Source: Ifrita kowaldi
Lineage: Eukaryota > Chordata > Aves > Passeriformes > Cinclosomatidae
Reading direction: 5' to 3'
Length of the DNA: 64,000 bases
NCBI GenBank assembly: GCA_013398055.1
Contig: VZRS01008257.1
Span: 1-64,000 of the forward strand
Shown here one piece after another: positions 37,977-51,800 of the stretch; position 1 is the first letter of the stretch, and the number at the start of each line of letters is the position of its first letter. Below the pieces are notes generated by a model. The model searched no databases and was not told the DNA's origin. It worked only from the letters and a program-made list of their open reading frames with translations. A program made the translations under genes and the position numbers.

Positions 37977-40900
37977 AGGACTAGTCCAATCCTAAATAAT
38001 TCCTCCATGAGTATTTCAGACTCATGGTCTCGTTGCTGGCAGCCTCCCCTACACTAAATTCTCTCTGGTGCCTGGAACAGCTGCTTATTCCTCCAGCTTG
38101 GGCCTTTGAGATGTAAATAGTGTAATCCGACTTCAAGAGGCAAGGAAATATTAGCAGAATTTAATGTAAATATTGTATAAATCATCCCAAAATAGCACGG
38201 CCACGGGATCAGCCAAAGACACTAACTGAAAGTTAAACAGACTAAGTAAATATAGACTAAATATATTCCCCTCCTGGAATTGCCACTGGAATGGATCCAG
38301 ACAGGAAATAGGTTAAAATGCAGTCTTGTGGCAGTGATATTAAAAAGCCATTGGCCCGTTTGGTGACATTTATAATGAATTTTATGTACTCCATACATTT
38401 TTAATACATGCCGAGTTAAATATTATCAAATCTATAAAAAGATTATGGAAAAAATGTCTGGTTTCATATGGGTGGACGCTGCCTGGAACTCTCTCTGTGG
38501 GTTTTGTGTAAGAGAAGTGTTTGAAAGAAAACATGAAAGGGAAAAAGAAAAATCCCTGCACAGCAGTTTTGGAAAACTATTGCTTTCCCATCCAGAGCCC
38601 AGAAGACATCACATACCAAGGCAACAGAATTTCCAAGACACAAATCACAGTAGGGACTGAAGAGTAAGATGTACTGATTACAACCCTTACACACGAAAAT
38701 GGAGAAAAATCAATTTAATTTCCTCATGTGCCTTTGTGCAGCTTCAGGGTCAGTGCAGTGTAAGTACAAAAGGGCCCTTTGCCTGCACGGATGCTTTCCC
38801 AGCTGTAGCAAACGTGGTTAGCAGTAGCTTTGTGCACAGCTAACTGGAAAATAAAACATGCTCTGACTCACCTGGAACAACCTTGGAATACAGGTGATTG
38901 TCTTCATGTCCCAAAGACTATTTTCCAAAAAATGACTTTGTCCAAAAGTTTGTCCACATTACAAACAGGCTGGGATGTCCGTGCCTCCCGCTCCCACCCT
39001 GCTCCCAGGGAAAGCAGGGGGTGTTGGTCCCTCCACACTCAGCTCCAAACCAGAGGCTACAGGTAAGGTCCAACACGCCCAAAGGGAACCCAAATCTCTA
39101 CTGCACCTTCCCAGGGTCAGAACTGCCCAGCTGAAGTTAATCTCTAAGTATTGTTTTGTCCAAGTCCACCTTTCTGGAGCACCAGGTAAAACTCTGGTGA
39201 CGTGCCTGTTGCCAGTTCCCAGTTCAGTCAGCACTTGGCAGTACCAAAATGGGATAAAATACACTGTTGGCTAAATTTCCTCCAGGCAAAACACAACAAA
39301 GCCAGCAAAGGCCTTTCCTGCACTAAGGTTTACAAGCTGAACACATCACAGACAGGTTTTTCCCTGACTGAGCACCAGCTCCTCTTCACTCTAACAAGCA
39401 AACCAGCAGATCAGCCCTGTCCTCCCAAGTCTGTCACACATTTCATAGCAAACTGCTGCCCAGAGGATGTTGCTGTCACAAGATAAGAGCAGGGATGGTC
39501 TGGACCACGGCAGAGACACTTCTTAACTCACCTGCTCCTGTGTCAGCTTCCACTGGGCCGTCCTGGTAACAGCAGCACAGCTCCAAGGAGGAATGAGATC
39601 TCCTGAAGGGGTGCGTTATCTTATGGTTGCCAACCTCCCCTTAAAAGTGCTGGGCCACAGCTGCAGGAATTTAGGCTCTAAGACCTACAAAACGACTCAG
39701 AGAAGCATTTCTCTGGCTCTGTGACCCTGCTTTGGCTCCTGTGCTTGCTCAGGAGGCAGCTGAGAGGGGGACATCTGGGAACCTGGAGTTTGGGGGTCCC
39801 CAAGTTTAGTTGACACTGAGCTGACATTCAGTGCCTTCGAAGGGTTGGTCCAGAGCTCCCCACAGCGAGGAGGACCCAGGGCCCTGTGGTTTTGCCAAGC
39901 TCTGCAGGTGCTCCCTGCCCAGTGTGGGACTGTTTGTGTTTAAAGTTGCTTAAGTGGGGCCAGAATACACTTCAAGTGCAGTCAGCTAAACCCAGAGGTC
40001 GGGCTCTGGTGTCTGGAGGAGTTTCCTGTCAATAACTGCTGCTCTGTCACACGGAAGGGCCTGGGCAGCTTTCTGTGTCAGTGGTGGTGGGACACATGGT
40101 CAGGGTGGCTTCTGGAACCTGCTCACCCCAGGGATTAGCAGTGGTGGCAGCTGCAGACACAAATTCCAGCTCTGCTGCTCAACATGGGCTTATTTCTTAC
40201 TTTGGTAATGACCCCACATATTAATTTCTATGTATTTGCTATTTCTAAGGCAGTTCTGGGATCTCCCTTTTGCAGACTGCTTCCAGGTCTCACACCAGGA
40301 TACTTCAGGGCAAAAATAGGAGTTAAAATTGCCCAGCACCCAGAAGCAGGGGAATAAACTAAAGAACTAAATTCTACTTGTTAGGGGTTAAGAAACACTG
40401 TGAGCTTAATGGGAATGATCCCAGTGCAAGCTCTGTGAAACACAGAGGAAAGACAATCATTTATTTGGCAAATACAGCTCACAAATTTGTGTAGGTCCAA
40501 AGCTTGTGCTCTGGAGAATAGACCTCTTATCAAAACAGAAGGAAATAATAATGTATATGAGGAACAGCAAGAAATTTTATTACAGATTTGAAAGAAAGAG
40601 CCTTGATTTTTATTTTGTATCTCTGATACAGAGGAAGCATCAGACTTTTTTATTATAAGGTGTTGAATTAATTTTTTTTACTGTCCTTTGGCAAACTTCA
40701 TCTGGTTTTCAGTTTTTGATTTCCCAAACATCCCATTTGCTTTTCAGGTGTTTCTTAATAGATTCTTTTAATATGAGGTACTTAGTTTTAAAAATGGCTT
40801 CTATTAAGTGCCTTCCAAATTAAATCCAGCGGAATTATATGCCTTGAGACACAGCAAAGTTGAAGAATATGTTAATCAGCCATCAAAATCCAACTTCTCT

Positions 40901-41919
40901 GTTACCATTCAGTGAATAACATCAGAACTGAGCCTCGTGCCACAAAGCCACAGGCTACTTTTTATGTAAAAATCTGGCAAAACACTACATTTCAAAATTA
41001 GAATTTATTAATTTAAAGAATGCTTCTACAAGATGGAGATTGAAGATGATCTCACAGCACCGAAATTAGAACATGTTGCTATTTGCTTCAGTGCTGAGTC
41101 TGTAATAAAAACAACTTAATCAACACATTTCCCATGGCAGGTTTTGGTACCATGTAGAGCTTTAAGAATGACCAAAGGCAGAACTCATCTAGATACAGAT
41201 TTCTTAAAACTCAAGTGGACTGGGGAGCCAGAACAGCAAGGGAGAAACAATACAGGAAGTAATGAAGTTCTGCAGTTGGGGTTTTTTTTAGTTACTTTTT
41301 GTCTGTCAAATAGGGCCACACAACCAGAATGAAGTATTTCTTCTCCCTTCTGCATTAAGCTTTCCATGCAGTCTTTAATCAAAAAGACTCCTGGTGTCCC
41401 TTGTGGTTGGAACTCCAGCTAAAACCAGCACCAGTTCTTCAGAGATCCCCTCAACATGGAAAGGGACAATCCCTCACAGCTCAGCTTGACTTGATCTGAA
41501 ACACAGCCAGGGGGGTGCTGGGGGGGATTTTTCACCACTGACGCTGCTGGAGCCAGGAAATGTTTCCAAAGGCTGATGCTGGAGCCCCAGGACAGGGACT
41601 TGGTCTCCCTGTTCCCAGCCCTGCCACTGCCATGACATCAGCTGGGACCAGTCACTTCCCGTGGGTGTCCCAGCCAAAGCAGTGCCTGGAAGCTCCTTGT
41701 GGCTTGTACAGAAACCCACACTGAGCATCCCTGACTGCTGCTGAATCAAACAAATGAAGTGAATCAGAAAGTTCTGCAGAACTGCCCCAAACCACTCAGT
41801 GCAAGCTGTTCCTCTCTCAGCTCTGAGTGCTGGGAAAAGGAATGTGAACAGAGTAATGATGTTGTACACAAAGTTTTGGAGCACTCAGAGTTCTCTGAAA
41901 TGTAAATAACACCACAAAC
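37977..41919. other. Gene-free stretch downstream of NPEPL1
   Basis: Between the CR1 fragment and the NPEPL1 3' end. AT-rich segments at 38100-38450 and 40550-41120 are the only compositional features seen. Confidence 0.4.
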
Positions 41920-42683
41920 ACCATATGGGATATGTAAGCTTCTTTAATAATAATAAATTTATTAAGTGGCAAGAAGCCACTCTGCTTTGTAAACCGATTT
42001 TACTCAATCACAGTCCCTCTATTGTCTTCCTCATTTAACATGAATACATTCTGTAATTTGTATGTGAAACAATTACATAGAGATATGTTCTGAACCCTTC
42101 TTGCTGATTTTACTGGTCAGAAGAACATTAAAACATGCGGAAACAGCACCTTATTAAAACTATAGGCCTTTTCTCATTACATCTCCTTTGCTGCTAAGCT
42201 AAATTGTCTCTGAATGAGCCAAGTCTCTCTACAGAGCTTTTTATCCTTGTCCTGTGTTCTGAGATGTAGTGGGGCCTGCAGAAATGTCTGATAAAACTTC
42301 ACATATAATAAGTAATTCAGAAGGCTTTGTAAGCAATAGCTGCAGTTGCTTCCTCAGACTAGAGAGAGCTTCTCATGCATTAATGCACTTAGTTAGGTTT
42401 TGTGAGGAGCTCAGAGGAGGACGTGGCCTCTTCCTGATATAGTTAGTTGAGCCTGGACTCTGCACCACTGATATTGTTCAGCAACTGTGTGCACCAATAA
42501 TTTAAAAAAAACCAAACTAACTAAACAATACATCAGGCTGTTTTTATCAGAAACAAGTAATAAATCTTATCATGATAGTAAAAAAAAAAAAAATGGCAAT
42601 TTCTGACATGTGACATTTTCATTGCTTGAGAACAGATCAGTGCAAAGTGAGGTAACCCCACAGCCAGCAGGGCTGGGGCTGCG
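41920..42683 (-). other. NPEPL1: Probable NPEPL1 3' UTR
   Basis: About 0.75 kb follow the stop without a further exon. The first AATAAA/ATTAAA cluster on the minus strand is at 41963-41943. A 14-base A run on the plus strand (42580-42593) becomes a U tract inside the UTR. Extent is inferred. Confidence 0.45.
41943..41963 (-). terminator. Candidate poly(A) signals for NPEPL1
   Basis: AATAAA (41963-41958) and ATTAAA (41948-41943) on the minus strand lie in an AT-rich stretch about 720-740 bases past the stop codon. They are the first canonical hexamers seen downstream of NPEPL1. Confidence 0.45.
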
Positions 42684-42842
42684 TCAAACCAGGCGCCGTC
42701 TCTTGGAGTCCCTCTCCATCTCCTCAGGGGGAGAGTCTCCATTGCACCCAAGAGGAGACACCAGGTTCAGCAAAGGGTCTTCAGAGGCTCCTCCAAACAG
42801 GGATAGCAACAAAGCCACACCATAGCCAGTAGCTCGTTCACC
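42684..42842 (-). CDS. NPEPL1: NPEPL1 last coding exon and stop
   Basis: GERATGYGVALLLSLFGGAS and onward to EMERDSKRRRLV and TGA (42686-42684). ATGYGVALL closes the catalytic domain. The acidic-then-basic tail is characteristic of NPEPL1. Confidence 0.97.
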   Translation of the reverse strand, partial: GERATGYGVALLLSLFGGASEDPLLNLVSPLGCNGDSPPEEMERDSKRRRLV

Positions 42843-45800
42843 CTAGAACAAAACCAAAACCACAACCACACAGTTCACACTTCATTTCGTAGGATTTGAG
42901 TCAGTTTTCATGTGGCTACTCACTCTGTGGTGGTCAACAGCCACAGCCAACCCCTGGCAGGCCTGCTCTGTGCTGCTGTATCCTCACTGCCACTGGAATC
43001 TGTCCCAGCTGGATTAAACCAACACATGAGAACAGAGCTCCCACTGACTTGTGGGTGGATAGAGGCCAGCATTGTTCAGGGCAAGGGATCTCCCATCCAG
43101 CCTGAGCATGGATTTGGAATAAGAGCTGAATAAACTGTGTTTAAAAAAAAAGAGGCAGGTGGAGTGAATTGGCTTGGTTTTTAGGAAAAAAAAGAATATA
43201 CACAAGTTCCACCAAAGGGAGGAAAGGAAATCCCCAAGAGGGAACATATTTTTGGAAGGGTGATCAACTCTGGTCAATCATCCTAAAACAACATGGGTGA
43301 AAACAAGAGGTTGGGATTATTGCCATGAACAGAGAGCAGGCAAGTTGTCAATGCTCACAATGATGAAGATGTCACTGATTAAAGTGACTGTTAGAATATT
43401 TTAAAACCAAAATGAAAAATACGAACAGATGAAACTGCCAAACCAAGAAACGCACAACAGAGACGAGTCAATGCTTTTCTAGAGGACCCTTCTCCACCTA
43501 TTTCTGTCACCCTGAACTGGATGGACACAATCCAGAGCCCCTGCAGGCACCAGCAGGTGTGTTTCCCCAGCCTGGGTGCCCAGGGAGGGTCAGGAACACT
43601 CACGGCGTGCACGGGAGCAGCGATGTCTATGTGCACCCACACCCCGGGCCAGTCGAAGCCGATGTGAGAGGCAATGAAGAGCCCAGCACAGGAGCTTGGG
43701 GTATTGTCCCGGTCCTGTAGGAGCAATAAAAACAGAGTTGGTCTTGCAACAAAAGAAGATGTCAGTGGTTCATTCTGCCTACAGGAAAGACACTTACACA
43801 AATCTTGTTCAAAGCTTAAAGAATGGCCCTAAAACAGTCTTACAAATCAACTTTACTGTAAATCCTTGACTTAGTCCCTAGCAGCAGTGTGGCCCTGCTC
43901 TATTCCCCTTCTGCCCACACTCCTTTCTGCCATGTTTTTGGACTCTCACCGCACACTGGAACTCTCAAATGCAGCAAAAGCAGCTGCAGCAACTCCGAGG
44001 CCTCCGTCCTCAATTTCCTGGTTTCTGCACTCCCAGCCACAGTCTCTGCTGGTGATGGATGACCTGAGGAATGCCCATCTTGATTTCCTAAAAGGTCTCC
44101 ACCCAGGAATCGAGCATTCATGCAGGGCCATGTTTAAAAGGCAAGCAGCCCAAAGATACCTTTGCAACAGGTCACCCTGTTTCAAACTGACACAAATACA
44201 GCCTGCAAAGCCCCAGGTGAAAGACCCTGAAGACCAGAACAATATGGGCCATTTCTAAAAGGTTACAGCCCCCATGAAGAGCTTTCAGCCAGCTATGAGC
44301 AGGACAGCTCACTGTCTAAAAACACATATTTTTATGTAATAGAGAAATTAAAAAAGAAAAAATAAATCTTACTGCTACAGAGTTCTTCATATCAGCTACA
44401 GCAGAGGTAAATTCACTGAAGTGGAGCTCAGGGCAGTACACCAGAGGATGGACCAAGTCTCCACAGTTCCTGCCAGCTTTAACACAAGCCTTTTCCCACT
44501 CTTCATTATTGGTAAGGACAGCAGCATGGTATTTTCCTGTAGCAATTCCCTGGTGAGGTAAAGGACAAAATCAGGCAGAAGTCACCTTCCACCACTGCTC
44601 ATCAACAGAACCTTCTAAAAAACAGGAACGGATGCTAGAAAATAATGCTGTTAAATTTGTACCCTTGCACCATTCTGTGTATGACTTACAATGGAAGCCA
44701 TTTCATGAACAAGAAAATTCTGATCACTATTAACAAATCAGTTCTGGGAATTATAAATTGAATTGCAAACATGGAGTACTGGCCCACTTACATCAGCTGC
44801 TGATGTCATCAGAAGAACACCATTTTTAATTTAAGTATGCAAAAGCAAAAAGTTGCATAAAGAACAGAAAAGAAACTCAGTTAAGAATGTAAGACTGCTG
44901 TACCTGAGCTCCAGTAAGAGTGGCCATATCCAGAATGATATCAGCTCCAAGGTCTTTGCAGGCGTAAGCGACTCCATCAGCCAGGATCAGGCGACCTTCT
45001 GCATCAGTGTTATTGATTTCCACAGTTCTGGGAGGGAGAGAGGGCATTTCACACTGGAGTGCTCTGGGCTGGAAGTCAGGACTCGCCTGTCTGGACTAGA
45101 ACACTTTAGAGAGCAGCCTCAAAACTCCTGTGCTTTTCTTATTTGACTCTGCAAGTCTGTAGGGCTGCTACTCCCCAGCTCCAAGCATCCAGACAGAGGA
45201 CACAAGGAAAAGGGAAATGACAGTACTGCCCTCATGGCAGGGTCTGCTTGTTGAGCCTGTGTGATGCCTTGCTGGAATTCTACAAATCATTGCCAAAAGG
45301 TAACATCTGTCCTTAAAAGAGATTCTGATCCCTTGGTGGCCTGTGTTTGCAGCTTTGCCACACAATGCAGCTACAGATGGACACAGAAAACTGGCTGTAC
45401 TACAAAAACCACCTAAATCTGAGTGCTTTAAGAAGTTCAGCTTATGATATACATGTATTTTGATGTGTATTGACACACCCCGCAGGAAACTCTAAGCACA
45501 CTTAAAACTCACTACTATGGATGTTTGAAATGCTATTATCAATATTTAGGGACAGCTTCACAATCTGCATGGCTCTCAGATGAACAGAAAATGTTGTTTG
45601 CTCTGTTTATGGGAAAAGAATAGATACAATCTTACTTTCCAGAGTAAAGAACATGAATGTCATCAGGTCTCGTTGCACGTGGTCCCACTGCATTCTCGGC
45701 CAGACAAAAAACAGCGTGAAGATTGTCCTTAAACCCCTGCAACAACCAGAGGGGAGAAATGGCTTTTGATTCACATCAAGCTAATTTATTGGGACTGAAA

Positions 45801-48800
45801 TCAGTGAGGGATTAAGACTTCTTGACAGCAATGCTACGATTTTCATAGGAAATCTGGTAGGGTTTTTGGACAGGTGGGTGGGTGTAAGTTGGGTTTTTTT
45901 AAATTATCATTCCTGCTGGGAGGCACACAGCATTTTTAACCTGTTTTTTTTTGTTGTTGTTTGTTTGTTTGTTTTCTTAGCTTCCTCTCTTCTGGTTTAT
46001 CTCATAATGTTTTATTTCTTTGTCAAGTCAAGTGCTTATGTGGTTATGGATGGTATTTTAAAATGGATGATGATTGTGTTATTTATACAGCAGTTGTATC
46101 CTGTGGAGGGATTCTAGGAACAGACAGGGAGACAGCAGCATTTAACAAATGAAAACATTGTTCCTCCTTAACTGGGATAGTTAATCTTAACAACACCAAA
46201 TTCTAGGGGAAAACCTGCACCAGTTTTACTCTTAATCTCTTGATAAAAGTCCATGGCTGAAGAAATCTGGGCTTGCTGAATCAGCTCATGTTCTGAAGTC
46301 TAAAGGGCAAAGGCATCTATCAAACCCTTTCAAAATAACGGGCAGCATTTAGAAGCCAGAAAGTAATTTCAGTTTCTAGCCCAGCTGGTGGGCAGACAGC
46401 ATTGCTGGGGAGACAACCTTCCATCCATAACCCAACTATTCACAGTATCTCACTGCACTGCACTGGATTTTTCTCCTCCAAGAGAGACATGTTGTCAATC
46501 TACTGTCAAAAAGTGAAAATCTATTTCCAGTATCAGTTGCCTTTTCCTGACTCTCATTCTGCCTGTAGCTCCTCAAAAGCAGGATTCACTATGCTAACAT
46601 GCAGGATCATGTTAGCAAGAAAGAAATCAAAAATTTAAGTCAATGTTTTTCTCTTCTCCCTTGTGTTGGAAAGCTCACAATGAAGGAAATGCATCTTTCT
46701 AGGAAAAATCACTTGTTTAATTCTGCCATCCAAAGCCTTTAAAATCATGTTGTGTAACTGTTGAACAGCAGGCAGGCAGATATTTTATGAAGAGGGAAAA
46801 TAACCTCTGCTCCTCTTCCCACTGAGCTTTCTATCCAACACACGTTTCCCACTTCAGTCTCTGTGACAAAGCACAGCTCAGTGAAACTTCTTCAACCTTT
46901 CTTTTATTCTTAAAAGCATTAAAAAAAAAAAAAAAAGCCTTGAAACAGTAACAAGAAATTCTTCCCACTGTCTCTCTGAACACATTTCTGCAGGGATGTC
47001 ATTTACAGGTCTTCTCACATGAGACTGTAAAATTAAGCAGTGAGTTCATTCTTTTGTTTTTACATATAAAGGCACATAAAGATTTCTCCAGGCTCAGTTT
47101 GTCCAAACACATCACTGCCAGTTTCTTCACTGCTGCAGTAATTGTGGATGAACTGACAGATCACTTGTGCTCACATCTACTGTGACTGTGAATGGAACTT
47201 CTCCCAGTGCAGATATTCACACACAGAACTACTCTGGAACAAGGACCAAACCACTGAAAGGATGTCCCCCATCCACAGCTATCCCAAAGCACTGTGTAAG
47301 TTCCAGCTCGTGTCCCTTGCACACCTCTGATCTAACTTTCTGAAGGATTTAGTTATGCAAGGTAGTTGTTCTGCCTGAGATGCAGCTCACAGATCTGTTT
47401 TCCATTTTAATTCCCAGCAGACAACTGTGAAGTTTACAATCTTTCCACATCAAACATGCTGTTAGGGCCAAGGCACAGAGCTAGACTATTGAGAAATGGG
47501 AATTTGGCACTGATCAGCCCCTGGACAAAGCATCCATCAGATCTATGCATTAATCTGCAGCAGTAAATATTTTTTGAACTTTGGATACTCCTTGGAGGCA
47601 ACAGCTGCTCTGTCAGCAAGACTCAGTCACTGGATTTGTGGAGAGGGCAGAGTTTTATTGGGAGCAGCCACTTTCCCCTGGTTTGCATTGTCAAAAGTGC
47701 AAGAGGAATATTTTTAATTCTTCATATTTCAATACCTGGCTTCTTCTCAGCTTCCCCATTACTTTCTGACCACAGAGGCAAACCAACAAGTAGCTCCTGA
47801 TGGCACCAGAGCTGCTACTTCCCCACTAGGTTAATATTAGACCTGGCACAGGATTTGGAATCCAGGAAGACTTCATATCCCAGAGTCACTCATCCCCTTC
47901 TTTGCTAAGGTGACAACAGCTGCCCCAAATCCCACAGCTTAAACAAAATCAGCACTGGATAACTCAAGTATAGATCTGATTCAAGGGACTAGAAACCATT
48001 CAGTCCACAAAACAAACGCAGAAATTCAAGGAAGACTCTTAAAAAAAAAAATCACTCAAGGAATTTCTCACAATTCTCAAGATCCCAGTAAAGATGTGAA
48101 ATATTTTCCTGAAATAGGAGAAAGAGCAGAGTGGCTCAAGCTCACTAAAGAGCACTGGCAGGTCAGAACTTCAGGATTAGACAGGCCTCTGTCTCTGGGA
48201 ATTAATCCAAGCTCCTTGGCAGTGCTGGGATACATGATATCAATTAACACATTTTACTTACTTGCTTTACAGTGGCTTTGAAGGCACCCAAAATAGCAGC
48301 TGCTCCACCACAGTCTCGTTTCATTCCAGGCATAGTAGTCTGTTTAAACAGAACCATAGAATTCTTTTTTTTTGTCTTTGAAAGAGAATTTCACAGTAAT
48401 GCCTGCTAGAACCAGTGTTCCTGGTGCTTCTGAGACTCTGGTTTTGACAGTGCTCAGCTGTCAACAACACAAACAAGGAATGTATGCCTCTGCTTACTGG
48501 TGGATCTGGTCTTGGAACTCAAAAATACTAAACTGGGGCTGCTAAACTGCTAGAAAAGTAAAAAGAAAAATGTTGTTTATAAGTTTCACACTGAGGCCAA
48601 CTCCAATGGGTTTTCATTCTATCTTTGAAACCAGGAATTAAACATCTTTGTTCCTACTTTCTGCCTTTCAGCAGGGAATATTTAAAGGGCAAAATATCAT
48701 GTTGCTATTGAATTGTTCTGCAGTGGTCCTTGAGTCCCACTTGGTCTTCTCCCCTGATAGTTTGTGTCCACATGGATGACAACAGATCAAGCATATAACT

Positions 48801-51800
48801 CAATAAAAAAGTACTTTTGTTTCCTACAGACATGATCTGAATTACTTACAGCAGAAAACAACAGTGTAAGCAGAGGCAGCAGCAGAACAAGTGTTTCTGT
48901 ACCTTTCCCTTGATGCTGAGTCCTCCAGTGTCATACACGATACCTTTGCCCACCCAGGCAATGGTCTGTGTGGCACCATCTGGAGTGTGACTGAGAACTG
49001 CCAGGGCTGGAGGATGTAGAGCTGCCTTTCCAACTCCATAGATCCCTGGAAAACAGAGAATTAAACCACCTGTGAGGAAGAAAGACTGTGGGGAGCCCCT
49101 GTGGGTATCTTCTGTAAAACATCTTGGAACACTATGGGCAATAAAACAGTTTAAAAAATGTGCAAATAAAACATTACAATGGAGATGGCAAAACATTCCA
49201 GTCATCTGCTAGGAAAAAAATTGAATACTCAACAAGATATACCTCCAAAGCCTCTCTCTTTCAGCTCCTCATCTCGGATAATGGTAGGAGTAATCCGAAG
49301 ATCCTTGCCCACTTTTTTGATTTCCTTAATAATTAAAAAAAAAGGACATTGTCAGTGAGTCATTAGGACACATTTGTGCCTTTCCACACAAAAGGGTACC
49401 CAATTAAGGGGTTTTTGTGATTTCTTCATCTATACACATACAAACATTCACAATTTCGGGAGTGGTGCTGCTTTTCCAATGGCATAATTCCACTGACACA
49501 TCCTTGACTTACTATGGCATGAAATATAAATTTGACCTTTAGGCCCTGCCAGTAAAAGAAATCTTCTGAGGTAAAGGACAACTGTTCTCTCTGTTGGATC
49601 ATGATGTAATAGGACAGGAATAATTTCATTCTCAACAGCTTTCCAGATCTCTATGATAAAGCTCACTTGGAAATACGTCAACTGTCCCATAATTTCAGTA
49701 ACTCTGGTCACCATCAGGTTTAAGACAATCCAGTGCCATGACCACATGAAGAACTCATGTTTTCAGCTTCCCAGTGCTCTACTCCAAGCTGTGAACTCTG
49801 CCTCCTTCCAGCTTTGCACAGTTCTACGAAACGTGAAAGGCCAGAGGAAGAGCCTGAGCACCCCTGGTTTGATGTGCTGCCCACTGCTGACACACAGCTT
49901 TCACTGAGAGACAGCAGCACTCGGGTTTGATTACTGCAGTCCAGACTTCCAATTAGCAACTCTGACTCATCAGGGCATCACCAACCTCCAGGAAGTTGTC
50001 AGTGTTCATCTCATTGCAGGGGGTGTCCACGATGCGTGCAGCCAGCCGGACCCCCTCGGTGGCACTGGCCAGACACTGAAACACAAGGGAGGACACCTGA
50101 GAAGGGGCCGGGCTTCAGCACAGTTTGCATTTATCCCTCTGCAGCCAACACCAGATGTGTGGTTCCTCTGGAGCATGTTAATGCTTAACTGCCACCACCT
50201 CAGGCACTGCACAGTTAAACAATGCCAGCCAAGCTAACCATTACTTTTCCTATGGGTCCAACTTATTTCTCCACGTGCTCTAATTTCTAAGCAACTGTAT
50301 TCCTTTACCCAGCAAACTGGTATTGCAAAATTAGGATCCTTCTCCATTATCAAAAGGAGACCAAGAAGGCAATGTGAGGTAGAGGAAAGAAAGATAAGAG
50401 GCAGCTAATTCAGGAAGTCACAATGAGCTTATGCGCTGCTGGGGCTGGAAACCTGCAGAGATTGTGTAATCTGCAACATGGGAAACTGCACAGTTTGTAC
50501 AGGACAGGCACAGTGGCTCAGGGCAATAAAGATTGCTGCTGTGAGACATTCTATATGGCAGGCCCATGGGGAAACTGGAATATTTCATGTTTGTGTAGAA
50601 CATGCACTGTTTCCTGATTTCTGTGGTAAAACGGATTGACCCTCACCTGAACTGAGCAAAAACTTATCTAAGCAAGAGTGGACAGACTCAAAATAGTCAA
50701 GCAGCCAAGGCTGTTTCCTTACAGAAGGATCCTCCTGACAAAAAAAGGACCATGAAGACACCAGACACCAAGCTTCAACTTTTAGCTCCCATGAATTAAC
50801 AACTTGAAGCTGTAAGACCTGGGGGAAGGAAACGCTGTGCAAGCTTTCCAGTAGCCCCACTACACTGAGGACCACACACAGCACATGGGTGAGTCAAGAT
50901 GGGTTTCACAGGAATCTGAGGTGTTGGACATTCACTCATGCTGAGGTATCTGAAGTTTGGCTTGGCCAGACCAGCCTAAGGACTCCATACATTTGTATCC
51001 CAGCACACTCCTAAACCCTGGCTTGCTTTGGAATGGTGCCCGATTCTCTGCAATTACTTCTGATTGCTTTACTGTCCCTAAAGGGATAAGGACCTCCTCA
51101 GCAGCCAAGCTCTGTCTGGACTGATTCCCTGTCAGGGCCATGCAGGTAAAAGGAGGTACTCTAACCCCCAGGCCAAGCCCCAGGGGAGCAGCATGACTTC
51201 CAGAAATAAGCTGTGCCTGTGTTTGTGTTTCCAGAGTGCTCCAGAGGACCTGGATAATGGCAGCCCTTACTAAGTGCCCTGTAAAACTCTGACAATCCCT
51301 GCTAGTCCTCACTGTAAAATACCCTGGACAATGCAGTAGGTGTGAAATACAACATGCCAAGGGAGAGCTTTAGATAAAAATGTCCTACTACATGCCTCTT
51401 CCGTGCTCTGCATTAGCTGTCTGGTGCTGGTTGAATTTAAGGGGTGCAAACTCAGCTAGGAGGAAGCCAGTAATATTTTTGGCATTGACATCAAGGGGAA
51501 AAACAGGAGGTAGAAATAATTGCAGCTTTGTTTTTAAGTTAAAAATAACCCAAGTGGTTTGGAATCTACCTATCTGAAGGAACTATTTTTGACACCAGCT
51601 ATGCTTTTTCTGATTTGGGGCATGGAAAAATGGAGTGATCAAGAGTTGTACTCTCAGCATGTCTGTCTTTGCCACTTTGCTGAAAACTGGGCTGGCACCA
51701 TTTTCTGGGGCCAGATCAGTTCACAGAGGAAGGACCAAAACATACTGAAAAAACCCATACCCTAATGCTGCAATTCTGTGATTTTCAAATGCAGCGACAC

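Noticed and set aside
37442..38008. 188-codon minus-strand frame
   Set aside because: It lies opposite the CR1 3' end and is explained by that element.
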